Positions 24,451 to 35,912 of a stretch of 64,000 nt of DNA are shown here, one piece after another. The stretch is from Tanytarsus gracilentus (lineage: Eukaryota; Arthropoda; Insecta; Diptera; Chironomidae). The notes beneath the pieces are model-generated. The model searched no databases. It was not told the origin of the DNA and saw nothing but the letters and a program-made list of their open reading frames with translations. Numbering within the stretch: the first letter of the stretch is position 1; each line of letters starts with the position of its first letter. A program made the translations under genes and the position numbers. The stretch lies in NCBI GenBank assembly GCA_038502055.1, contig JAXRKN010000025.1, positions 124,001 to 188,000 of the forward strand, written 5' to 3'.

Positions 24451-26764
24451 CAGATTTAATTATTTTTTTATTTTAACGACAAAATATTTATCAAAATATC
24501 CATATTTCATTAAGTAACAGAGAAAAATTTTCAAAACTCTAACTACAAAATTAAATCAATCCTCAGATATTTATAAGGATATTTATTCATTTATCAGCAT
24601 CTCACATGTGGCAATAAAGAGTAATTTACAGCTTTTTGCGGTATCATAAAACACTTCAGAGCTCATCTCTCACTTAAAATTTTCGCACTCACACCAACTA
24701 TTTTTCACATCAACCTGACACGAATAAATAGCAAAAATGTAAATAAATTTCCTCTTAAGAACATGCTCTTTGCACAGTCGAAAGGTTTTCAGGCTTGAGG
24801 AATTAAATTATCTGACAATAAATTTCATTTCTCACAGCTCAGACACACAAAACGCACATGCATGAAAACAATCATTATTCATTCTATGCTAGAGCACTAC
24901 AGTCATCACAAAGATATACACATATATGCGAGAGCAGTAAGGCGAAGTGAAAGTGAAATACTGCACACATAAAATACCTATTTAGGTGGAAAAATTATGG
25001 CGATAATTTATGGTCGAGTCATATATCACGCAAGACATTCTCATCCTACAACTGAGTTGTTGCTACAAATCGCAATACATTCACTCTTCTCCCAAACAAA
25101 CAAAAAAATGGCAGCATTAAAATAAATTTATGTTCCCGTTATGGCACTAAGGGAAAGAATTTTGTTTAAAACAAAAAAAGTTTTAAAAATCATACTTTTT
25201 TATTTTCTGTGATAACCATCCCCAGACTTTCTTCACTCAGGAAGTGATACCGAGGATGAAAAATGAGCTGTTTTACTCTCTCCTGATGCTCGTCGCTCAG
25301 GAAGAAGTTAAAGAGTTATTTATGATACACACACAAAATGCGGCAACTTTTAATAGACTCCTTGAAACTTTCATTCAATCGGAATAGAAGTTTTAATAGT
25401 AATGATAAGCATACGAGTAAGAGGACATCAAAAATATTATGTGCTACGATTTAGTAAAATTAAAATGTGCTTGAAAACAAATTATAACCTGAACATGCTA
25501 ACATTTTAATTTAAAGTTTCTTGGATATAAATTTGCTTCAATTTTCTCTTCTCTTTTGAGCAGAGACCCATAATTTAAAAATTCATCTCTAAGTGTTTAT
25601 AAAAAAATCAAATTTTTAAAATTAATTAAGACTCATGTTGAGCGATATCATCCACGCAATTAGAAACCGTTTCCAAAAATACTTCGAAGTCTGTCGTGTT
25701 TAAGAAGAAAAAGCAATTAAAGCGAACAAAGATCAACGAGATGGTTGCCAATAAATTATTTAACTCAAGAAGATCGCCACTCGTGACAACTAAGATAGCG
25801 CCACATTTGACAAAGAAGAAATAAAAAAAAGATTTAAATTAATATTCTTCTTTTACATTATAATAAAAAATACCTCCTAATGATATCTCTCGAGGCGCAC
25901 CATCGTGAATATCTTTCAAAGATTGAAAATTAGGAAAATTAATTTTATCGCCATTTATTTTTCTCTCGCTCACTTTATGGTGGCTATGCCTTAATTTATT
26001 CTTCTCCGTTTATCATCATCTTAAGAGCGAGTCTCTCTTATTCAGTTCACATATTTATTATCCGATCATCCATAATTCAGTAAAGATCACCATCAAGATA
26101 AGACGTCGAATGTGCTTAGCGGGGGTATTATTATTTTTTTGAAAAAGATGAAAAAATTAATTTTAATAATATTCCGATGAAAGTCGATCGTAAATTATTA
26201 ACACGAAGCGAGAAAATTAGGAAGGAATTGTGTGTTGTGGTGCATGTTAGAGTGTTTTAAATCCTCAATCCATATCATCTTTCAAATTAAAAATTTAATA
26301 ACGTGTTTTCATTTTCAGGCAACCAACTTGCATCTTCATAAGTTATTTTAATTATTAGGGCATTGATGAGGCAAAAACACGGTAAACAGCATTATTTTAG
26401 TTAAAATATCACATTATTTGTGATCATCGAAATGGGCCCATTAATTTATGTCCATTTAGTTTTTTTTTGTGATAAAAATGGCTTTTTGGGATAAAATTTC
26501 GTTTCACAAGAAAGAAAGATATTAAAAATCAAGTTTCATGAATTTTGAACGCTCTTAAAAATGTCAAAATAATGAGTTTATTAATTCATTTTATGGCCAT
26601 GGCGCAGCGGCCGATCAATTTTAAAATTCTAAGGAAACTAATGAGTTTTATGTGTCATATTAAAATGACTATGAAGTTGATATTTAACAGCATGGCTTCA
26701 TGTCATGCGGTTAATTTATATTTTAAATATTTCTCAATAATTGCAATTAATTGATAACTTTTAA
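24451..26764. other. AT-rich non-coding stretch, no gene seen
   Basis: No supported exon. The open frame at 26545-26754 is A/T-driven and overlaps no recognisable domain. Confidence 0.5.
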
Positions 26765-27168
26765 ATGCTGTCGCATAAATGAGATGTGTGTGAAAATTTT
26801 ATTTCATCAATAGTATAGAAAATCACAAGATTAAATAAATATTTTTACGCGAAAATGTCGATAAGAGTTGCACAAATTAGATTTAACTCGAGTTGATTCA
26901 TTTACAGCTGCTAATCACTGATATCACTGCCACCAAAGATTTTAATTTTCACTTCTGTTTACTATATTGACACTTTTCGCCTCAAAAAAAGAAAAAGATG
27001 CGAAAAGTTAAACCCCTCCCTTTCAAAATTTCAATGGCGGTTACGTTAACCGCAACAATTTCATTCGAGCGGTCAAAAAAAAATTAAAAAAATTAAGAAA
27101 AAAATTAAAAAAATTAAAAAAATTAAGAAAATAATTAGAATAATTAGGAATAATTAGTGACAATTTCA
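26765..27168 (+). mobile_element. TAATTA foldback element, copy B
   Basis: The core (about 26780-27075) matches copy A: GATAAGAGTTGCACAAATT, CACTGATATCAC, GGCGGTTACGTTAACCG, then CATTCGAGCGGT. It is followed by A-rich 'aaaattaag' arrays and 'aattagaataattagg' to about 27165. The right end runs directly into the reading frame of the minus-strand membrane-protein candidate. Confidence 0.75.
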
Positions 27169-27527
27169 ATTTGTAAAATAATATGATTATCAACGATAAC
27201 TTTACTAAGTGTTATGCCCACATGCCCACAAACTTTATCTGCAATATTAGTTCCAAAAATTATTATATAGAAACAAAACTGCAGAAAATCATCGTGAGTG
27301 ACCAGTAGCCAAAAACCTCTCAATGCAATTAATATTATGTTACCGCTTATTATGCACAATTGTGTGGTTACCAAAAATTGAGTTCGCATCCATTCATCTG
27401 TAATGTTCAAACTTTTTTTAAATTTTTTTTACCACATTCATCATTCGGATAATATTTTAGGATCATTAATATAATACACATGAGCGTGACTCGAAGCATT
27501 TTTACTAACTGCACCATCTTTTGGATG
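27144..27527 (-). pseudogene. Possible multi-pass membrane protein, 3' end lost to a transposon
   Basis: The minus-strand frame at 27144-27397 encodes three hydrophobic segments (TQLCIISGNIILIALRGFW; LQFCFYIIIFGTNIAD; a shorter one) separated by charged loops. Upstream, an ATG near 27525 starts MVQLVKMLRVTLMCIILMIL, a further membrane segment, ending at a GT donor (27432). It would join in phase to an AG acceptor (27398) across an intron of only 35 nt, shorter than usual for insects. The layout recalls tetraspan or claudin-like proteins, but I do not recognise the family. The last residues and stop are contributed by foldback element copy B, so the original C-terminus is lost. It may be a pseudogene, a truncated gene, or a gene whose further exons I cannot see. 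Confidence 0.4.
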
Positions 27528-30500
27528 TCAGGCAATTTATTGTCAAAGCTAAAGTGAGAGTGTGAAAGCTGCTGTTATTCTTCTTTTCCCTGTGCAAGCG
27601 AATTGTCTCCACTCCCCAAGCGAACAAGAATGGAAAATTTATGGATTTCAATTTATCTTCCGCACACAGAGCAGAGCAGAGAGAAGAAAAGAATAGAGCA
27701 AATTTCGATATTTATTGCAAGTTACAATTGGTAGACATGACACTATGATCAATTATTCATGTCATGACTACATAGAAGTGTGAATGTAGTTTAAAATATT
27801 TATTGTGTTGTGATGAATCACTAAAGAAGGATGTTCAATTTATATCGCAAAAAAACTAGATAAAAATTAAAATCATTTATAAGAATCACTCGAATATGTA
27901 GAAATCAAGCGTGCCCCATTCATTTTGAAATTTTTTTCCCAGTCAATATTAGCTTAGCATAATGTAATCTCTCAACTTTTGCTTTTTAAAAACAAATAAA
28001 TTCCATCTACAAATCTTTGACACCATAACTTCATTTTAGATCGGAAAAATTTGATAACATATACGACAACTGTAACTTTCGGGTGATAATTTTGCAAAGT
28101 GTAAGTTACAAAAATTATTAGGTTTGGCTTTTTGGCATGATTGCAATCATAATAAGTGGGTGCCCGGTGTGTTACGTTCTCAGTCTTAAAAATTCAATCT
28201 TAATTTATAAAACCATCAAAAAACATCAATGCCAATCGATTCCTGGTCCAATCCCGAGTGTAAATCGGTAAGTCAAAGTGATTACTCCATTCCCTCAATG
28301 CTCAATGTTCATTACTCAAAAAATTCATTTGATTTCTATTTCTTCTGGAGTAGAAGGGTGTTTAAACTATGTTGAATATATTCAACCCGGGAAACCGCAG
28401 ACCCTGACATATTATTTAAACTCTCATTAACCTTAGCAAAATGTTTACTTTACTCACTTTTATCGAACATAATCGCAATATTGTCGAAGAAGGAAATGAG
28501 ACCATAAAATTTGATGACGCTGTCATCATGCAATCAGGCGGAAAAATTTAGTGTCAATAAAAAAAGAAGTAATTTTGAGTATTTTGCCCTGCGGCCACAT
28601 ACAAAATAGGTAATAATGGTGGGATGAAAGTTTTAGGGGAAATGTTTTTCTTAAGGTTGATGTGAATCGGATCATTCATTGTATTGATAATGTGTGTATA
28701 GTGTAATCATGACTTTAACCCTTTTTTCGTAAAATTTTCCTTTGGGGACGAAGAATAGCTCTCTTCACTTTTCCCGTCCTCCCATTTCAAGACGTAATGA
28801 TTTGAAACCAAAAAATGCTAACAACGTAAGGTAAGGTGAGTATGCTAAGCATGTACGGAGTATATATGAGTTTAGGTATTAAATGACACTAAGAAAAAGT
28901 TTTTAAGCATGAAAGCGACGCACTAAGATGCTATAAATTTATAAATATAAAGTACTCAAGATAATTCTTATACTAATGTTCACGAGCAAGGTAGCAAAGC
29001 GTTAGTAGAAACCATAATTTTCTTTCTTCATCGTTTGTAATATAAAAAGAGAGTCATTTAGATTAGAAATGAGTGTTTGGTTGCCATATACACGAGGCAA
29101 AACAGGGAATAAATGACGATATTTATATGAATTACGGCAAATTAATGGCTGCGGCTGTGGTATACGAGAGTGAGAGTAAAATTATGTGAGTTAAAAATAT
29201 ATGTTTCATACACAAAACCAATGACTTTAATGGAAAATATTTTAATTGAATAAATTCATGAAATATAATTTTGTTATAAGAATTCATTGACTTTATTTTA
29301 ATTTTTCAACTAGGTAAAACGTTTTTTTCCTAACCTAATAATTTAGTTGTGTCATTTCAACTTCCTGTGATGAGCTGAAAAAATGAAAAATTCTCCCCTC
29401 AAGCACACTTGAATGTTTTAAAACCGATAAAAAAGCATCAAGGCATTTATATAAAAAACGTATATGAGCTGTCTTGAAAAAGCCATAAACAAATTAGTGA
29501 GCTAGGTTGATTGTGTAATTTGCGCCGTCATTCTCATATTTCACCATCATTCACCCTCATCATCATCAAATGCCGAGCGTTGGAAGTGAAAACGAAGTGC
29601 TTGCCTAGATGTTAAAATGAAATATGACAACCAAATCACTTTGCATCAACATCCATTTCGTGAGCGCTCAGTTGATGTTTGATTTTTATTGGCTTTCAAT
29701 TATGCAAAGTTGAAATTTAAGATATTTTTTTCTATTTAATATAACTCACACCTTATTTAGATTTTTTTAATGTCCGCTATCGAATATATTCAATTTTATA
29801 AGATGAGTACATCTAGTTAGAATTGAATATCTTCAAGAAAATATTTATCACTAGTGTTTCATTCCTCGTCATGTTCCAAGACAGACCTCACCGTTAAAAT
29901 GAATTCACGTTATGATTTTGAACTTCGCCATCCACTTTGAGTAATTTGATATATGGCACTCTCTTTTTTATACCTATTTTGTTATTTTACTTCACATCCA
30001 AAAGGGGAATCCGTTAGATCTTGACAAGTAACTAGACAGCCAGCATCAGTGAAGTCATCTGATCCATCAACATTAGCGTCATGTGCGAGTGAGAGGAGAA
30101 AAAAATAAAGTGAGTGAGATAGATTGGAGATGATGACGATGATGAAGTGAGCTGCATGCTTAAATAACAAATAAGAAAATCTCATCGCTGTCACGGGTTT
30201 GAATGTCAGATAAATTAATAGTGTTTTTGTGCGAGTGTGTAATGGATGAATTAATAAAAATGCATGCGGCGAAAATGAAAAAAAGAAACAAGACAGAAAA
30301 TTGCTTCTTCAAGTTGTTAGTGGCAGGGGGTGATGAGAAAATTAATGAGATAGTACTTTATTTCATGTTTAAAAAAAATGTTTGTGCATTTTAAATTTAA
30401 TGCAAACTTTTTTAATGTTAAAAATTCTTTGTTAAAATTAAAGTTTTCATTTCAAACCTTGCAAAGCAACTTCGTACACATAAAATGTCTCGAAATAGTA

Positions 30501-30905
30501 GATATGGTAGAGAACAGTCAAAATAAGACAGTTAAGTGATTAAACATTACCTTTTGTTGTCTTCTTTCTTCTTTGTTCTTCTTCTTAATATCGTTCCATG
30601 CCAGACGATTAACACATCGCACATCAACATATAACCTCACTCATTCCCGTATCGAGTGTTCATGAGCAACACGAAGAAGCCAAGAAAGTGTTTTGTTGAA
30701 TGATTAATTCAGGTTCATGGTTTCAAACGTCGTTAATAAATTAGAGTCAATTTATTTTCTTCTCCGCACACCATACTCAGGTTAACTCCATATATTCATC
30801 CACATTTCATTTCATTCTTCACATTTTTTATTTTTCTCTCTTCTCTATGAAAATTTATTTTGTTATTAGATATTCTTTTCACATGTTAACGAGAGGTGTA
30901 GAAGT
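27528..30905. other. AT-rich non-coding stretch with one short family H fragment
   Basis: No supported exon. A roughly 45-bp family H fragment (phrase ATCAATGCCAATCGATTCCTG) lies at about 28216-28260, isolated from other modules. Confidence 0.55.
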
Positions 30906-30910
30906 AGAGA

Positions 30911-30933
30911 GAGTAGGGACCGGCCCACTCAGC
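30911..30933 (-). other. Conserved 3'-terminal hairpin of the LINE family
   Basis: The sequence around GTAGGGACCGGCCC is shared with 11365-11388, at the outer boundary of homology between the two LINE copies. Its complement can fold as GAGTGGG paired to CCCTACTC. It could be the reverse transcriptase recognition structure, as known for other poly-A-less LINEs (inference). Confidence 0.5.
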
Positions 30934-31198
30934 GATTTTAATTAATTAAACACGTATTCGGAGTGAAAAAGTGTAATTAAACCGCGTAAAATTATCACCG
31001 GGACGACAATAAATAAGTGGGAAATAAGAATGGTAAGTTAAAGTGAAAATAAAGTAAAAATTGAAAGTGAAAATAAATAAAAAAAGAAGTACAAAACACA
31101 CGGATTTTAAAATTTTGAAAACCGTTACGAACTACAAAACGGTAAACAAACAAACAAAATAAAAATATCTGACAATAAATGGCCTGTTAATATATCTC

Positions 31199-31669
31199 TC
31201 ACAATACTGCTGCGTCAATATGATCCATCTCATATTCATCATACAAATTTAATTCGAATGGCAAAGGATCATCATTAAGTTCATTAAGTTTAAATAACTC
31301 TGCAGCAACTCTCTTCACAACATCTCGCATAGGACATATATCTTCCCAGTCTTCATCGCCATAGCCTAGTGCCTCATATTTCTTCATATCCTGCATTACA
31401 GTGTGATTAAACGTAAAGATCGGCCTCCCAACTTTTTTTTTCATATTAACTTCATAGTGTAACGACTTTTTAGTTAATGTTCGATTGCTTCCTCGCTTCA
31501 CATGCGAAAAGTATCTAATCCTTCCAACGGTCACCTTTCGATTGATGGTTCTATTATTGATTAGTCTAGATATCGGCACTTGAGGTGGTTTGGGATAGGC
31601 AATAGATGATAATTTCTTTAAAATAAATATTTCTCGACGCATAAGCGTATTTTGATTTTGACGAGTCAT
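31199..31669 (-). pseudogene. LINE ORF2 C-terminal domain, copy 2
   Basis: A 156-codon frame with GRPIFTFNHTVMQDMKKYE, GYGDEDWEDICPMRDVVKR and a Pro-Phe-Glu-Leu-rich tail, homologous to 12448-12822. The G-R-P...W...RD pattern is usual at the C-terminus of several APE-LINE clades, including RTE-like ones. It is separated from the palm frame by a small frameshift near 31690. Confidence 0.75.
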
Positions 31670-31697
31670 AGAAGCACTGTTAGTTCTACAAGTAAAC

Positions 31698-32213
31698 TCA
31701 TTGGAAGACTCTCATTGAGTTATCTATTCGACCTTTTGTCATTGCCTTTCGGCCCATATGATCGTTGATAGTGGTGCCTAACACTTTTATAGTTGAAACA
31801 ACTGTTATAGATTTATCTTTAATCTCAATCGGTCCTGTCAATTTAACGCTTTTACTTTTAACTAGCAATCCACTTTTAGGTGGATTCAGTTCCAGGCCAA
31901 TCTCACTCAAATTGTTTAAAAGAATTTCGATTATGAGCTTTCCCTGATCAAGTTCCTCAGTTAATAAATAAACATCATCTGCATATGCGATGAGCAGGGG
32001 TAATTTAAGGATGCTATCATCATCTTGTGATCCAGTTGTTAAATTTAGTCCATACCCATACAGCTCAACTCGGGTTTTCTGAATAGCATAATCCAAAATT
32101 ATGATAAATAACAGAGGCGAAAGAGGACAGCCTTGTTTGATTCCTTTTGCCTTTATATATTCATGCGTATATTGGCCATTCCAAAAAATAAATCGTAAAT
32201 TGTAATCGTTCAT
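31698..32213 (-). pseudogene. LINE reverse transcriptase palm and thumb, copy 2
   Basis: A 171-codon frame with motif B (KGIKQGCPLSPLLF), motif C (LLIAYADDVYLLTE, catalytic DD), motif D/E (GLELNPPKSGLLV, IKVLGTTIND) and the start of the thumb. It lacks motif A because of the upstream deletion. It is the best-preserved reverse transcriptase segment in the window and complements copy 1, which keeps motif A but lost motif B. Confidence 0.85.
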
Positions 32214-32850
32214 TGAATCGTGTCCTTACGTTCTCTGATGAAAGGGAGGACAAATTCCAGACTTTATAACAATATACTTCTGATCGTGGATAAAAAATAT
32301 TTTTGCCTACTTGTTCATGTAACATGATCACTTTCCAAATTATTCTTTTATGATCCGAGCTAACTTTTGACCAACTAGCACGCAGATTCATCAATTTAAA
32401 TCTTGCATCGTGTGGAACAAAGACGTGGTCTAATTGAGATTGCTTGCCGCCTCTCCCCCAAGTAATTTTAGTTGACCGATCATAAAAAGTAGTAACCACT
32501 TTTAAATTCAATAACTCACACATATAAGCGAGATCTTCTCCGTTACTGTTACTTTCTTCATGCAATAAAATATTTCCAAAATTCCTTGAATTCTGTATTA
32601 AGGGATCATTGCGACCAAAATGTGAATTCATATCACCACAACATAAAAGATCTGAAGAAGCAATCCTTTCCTCAATGATTGTTGAGAGTCGACCTTTTAA
32701 TAACAATGAACAATTATTAGTAAATGGGATCATTTATAATATTGTGGTGCTGTTTAAATACCTGTTTCAAGTGGGCTGGAAAGGCTACCGGCAAAGGAAT
32801 CCCAACTAGTTGTAACAATAAAGGCCCACAAGTCACCTCGATTTTTCTCT
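32161..32850 (-). pseudogene. LINE APE-like endonuclease domain, truncated
   Basis: The frame carries apurinic-endonuclease-like signatures in order: LLCCGDMNSHFGRND (metal and DNA-binding region), WGRGGKQSQLDHVFVP and the terminal SSDHKRI (catalytic Asp-His pair). An upstream in-frame extension past the first ATG (PLLLQLVGIPLPVAF) belongs to the domain but is interrupted by a frameshift. The frame runs out at a deletion junction with the reverse transcriptase near 32190. Not functional. Confidence 0.75.
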
Positions 32851-32860
32851 GGAATTGATT

Positions 32861-33319
32861 AATTTATTAAATATTATATTAAAATTTTCTTAGTTCTCCT
32901 TTACCTGTGACATTTTCTTGTCTTCCTTTAAGAAAATTGTTACTTTTAATTAAAAATTTTGTTTTGCTAAATCTCAATAAATTATATTTAGTCTCACAAT
33001 AGACTGCACATTAAATTAGTTTATCAAAGAGCACATCCAAATTAAATCTTTCCTCTTATTACCTTCAACCTTCAATATGAGAGCGAATTCTAATACTTCC
33101 AATAATACTAATACCTTCATATTGAAATTAAGCCAAAATTAAAGTCAAATTGCATTCAATAATAATTTTCATAATGAATTAAAGTTTATGTTCTCAAACA
33201 CTCTATTCTCTTTTATTATTATTTATAAATAAATTTTATTCATTTCATTTCACTCTATTCACGGGGATCAATTTGCTATATTTTCCTTCATATTGAAGTT
33301 ATATATAATCATATCATCG
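32861..33319. other. AT-rich spacer
   Basis: No exon, repeat or transposon end recognised. Confidence 0.5.
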
Positions 33320-33560
33320 TTGACATTCAACAAAACCAGTGTTTCAATTAGATATGCTGAGGAAGAAGAAGTGATTAGAACACAGAGTGGGGTAATTCGA
33401 TCGCCGGATGGATAGGGTTATCTTCCTTATTCATCTAGCGGCAATTCTTGAGTCATAGCGTATCCGACGCGAGAACTACGGTAAGGACGGAAGCTGCGCT
33501 GGTTTGCGTCTGAGTAGGGTCGAAAGATACCTGAGAGCTATCACTCTGTTAAATACCAAT
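33320..33560 (+). repeat. Dispersed repeat sharing blocks with 41920-42570
   Basis: Shares AACAAAACCAG, the exact 19-bp phrase GAGTGGGGTAATTCGATCGC-like core and GGTTTGCGTCT, in the same order, with the region at 41920-42570. It is locally GC-richer than its surroundings. It could be a SINE or LINE tail; I saw no convincing A/B boxes. Confidence 0.45.
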
Positions 33561-35912
33561 ATCAAAACCTAGTATTTATCTGCCACATATCAGTCACGCG
33601 GTAACAGTTACAAGCATGTTCATATTAATTTTTTCGTCCATAAAAGATTTTATCGCGTAAAAAAAATTTTTCACTCACGAAAAATTCAAAGACTACTAAT
33701 TATAAGCAAATTCACTCAGGAATTAAAAACACTTTTAATAATACATTTTTAAAGGACTTATTTCACATTAAAAATTCAAAATCGGTTTTTAATGTGTTGA
33801 TATGAACCTCCATGACTCAAAAAAAATAACATCGGAAAAATTGCAAGCTATTTAATTAATGAAAATTGATGAGATAAACGAAGAGGATTTTTATATGGGG
33901 GAAATTATTACGAGCTTTTCAAGCATAAGGAAGGTTTGAAAGTCATTGCTCTCTTTTACAAAATTGTACAACATGATAATACCTTCAAACTTTATATAGA
34001 AAGTCAAGGTGTAAAACGCGTTGTTCGTGAAATATTCACATATTTAATTTTACTCAGGAATTATAAGCACTCAGGAAAAACAAGCATCCACCCTAAATGT
34101 AAAAAAAATTAAAATTTAGCATTTTTTGCTATATTTCTTATTTATATCAAACAATTGAAAGTAGTTCAAACAATTTTTTCTTTTACTGTATTAACAACAT
34201 GTCTCACATGTCTTTCTTTTATTTTAAGGCAGCACTAGACAGTTGTGATTGATGGTCGCACATGCATCTCATGAGCTGAGAGCCTGTCTGAAACTTATCA
34301 CTTTAGTTTTGAATAAAAAAAAGAAGAAAATAGATTGCCTGTAATCATATCAGAGATGATAATTTATAATCATGCTGAGTGCTTTTGTGCTGTCATGATT
34401 TTTTAAATGAGATTTTCTGCAGCTGCTACTGCATGAAAATGGTAGTTTTCATTGTATGCGATACACTTTGAAAAGATTTGAGAGATATTTAAATAGGTTT
34501 TAAATAAAAAATAATGATAAGGCTTTATGTAATGGATAATTTTGACTATAATGACCACAATTGCTCAAAAAAAGCATTTTCATTTGACTAATGGTTGAAA
34601 GTAAAATGTTTACGGTAATATTGAATTAAATACAAAAAGAACGGTAAATACAAAAAGAAATTAAACATAATGGTACATGAAGGAGAAGTCATTTTTGAGT
34701 TATTGCCACGTGTCACAATATTTTACATAAAAAAGTTTTTTAGGAAATAAAATACTAAAACATTAATATGATAAAGCCAAGGATAAACCTTTATTCAAGA
34801 AAATGTGTCTAATAAAAGTTTGGAGTAAATTTTTGAAAATCTTAGGTCGTCATAAATTAGCACACACTTATAAGACCACCATCTCCTCTCACCACATCCT
34901 CAATTATTCAACGCAAATGTGCCAAAAAATACATCAAGAAGCGAAATACTAACGAAGAAAAGCAGCTGCTGCCATTGAGAAGAAAAATTGTGTAGCTTTT
35001 AATTTCATTTGAGAAGAATTTCTAAGGCAATATTCGAATGACTCGACATTTCTCACTTTCACTTCGAGGTGTTCTCGAATGTCTGTCGAATATTTGACTA
35101 ACATGCACTCAGCAGACTCTTCACGTCGTTTGGCAGTGATAAATTGTGTTCATACACACTCACAGTTTTTTTAGACGTCATTGCTATTGAATAGGCTCTG
35201 TCAATCAAAAATGAAAAAGTCTACCAGTCATCTCTTCTACCCCATAGCGTGATTCCGTATTTCCCTATTGTCGGTCTTTTAATCTTCACTCTTCTTTATT
35301 GCATCTCTTTCGATTATATGCCACACATAACTCACTGATTCTTGGTGAGAACGATCAGAATTTTCATTTTTGATTATTATATTAGTTTTCATACTAAATT
35401 CTTGTGAGTGATTTTATGAAGGGTGTTCCAAAAAAAATAAGGATGAATGTGACGATGAGAATTGTACATTGCTTAGTGTGTGTCTAGACTCAGTCGGTTT
35501 TCTACCAGTCTGAGTGAACGGACGTATCCGAGCCTAACGGGTAGTTGCTTTCGGTTATAACGTAACAATAGCCTCGTTCATATTAATGATCTGATGATTA
35601 CACTCGGGAAAGAGAATCAACGAGTATAGATTTAAAGCTTGAAGCGATCTAAGCTTGACGATGAAAGAATTTTGCTTGAACTAATTTGATAAATGTATTA
35701 TGGCTTAAATATTTTTACGAAGCTTTGATTAGCAGGATTCTCAATGTTGTTAAAATATAGTCTTTAGTCTTTAGGTTTTCTAGATATTTAAAAAAAGTAA
35801 AATGGTTGGTAAGTTCTTAATAAATTATTTTACCAAAAAACTCAATAAAAAAATAACATCACATTAATGATTCGATTACATTTAAATCACTTGCAAAGTA
35901 AGATTGATAAAT
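33561..35912. other. AT-rich non-coding stretch, no gene seen
   Basis: No supported exon. The GC-richer patch near 35470-35580 was examined as a possible structured RNA, but no family could be assigned. Confidence 0.5.

Larger units (their letters stand above)
30911..32860 (-). mobile_element. APE-type LINE, copy 2, internally deleted
   Basis: A minus-strand non-LTR retrotransposon, 5'-truncated near 32860. In coding order it has an APE endonuclease part (32161 to about 32850), reverse transcriptase palm (31698-32213), C-terminal domain (31199-31669) and a 3'UTR ending near 30911. The endonuclease joins the palm almost directly. The linker, fingers and motif A present in copy 1 are missing here, and frameshifts separate the parts. 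The 3' end has no poly-A; it terminates in a sequence able to form a stem (GAGTGGG...CCCTACTC), shared with copy 1. Confidence 0.85.

Noticed and set aside
35460..35600. GC-richer patch as a possible tRNA or small RNA gene
   Set aside because: I found no acceptor stem with matching D and T arms or standard A/B boxes.
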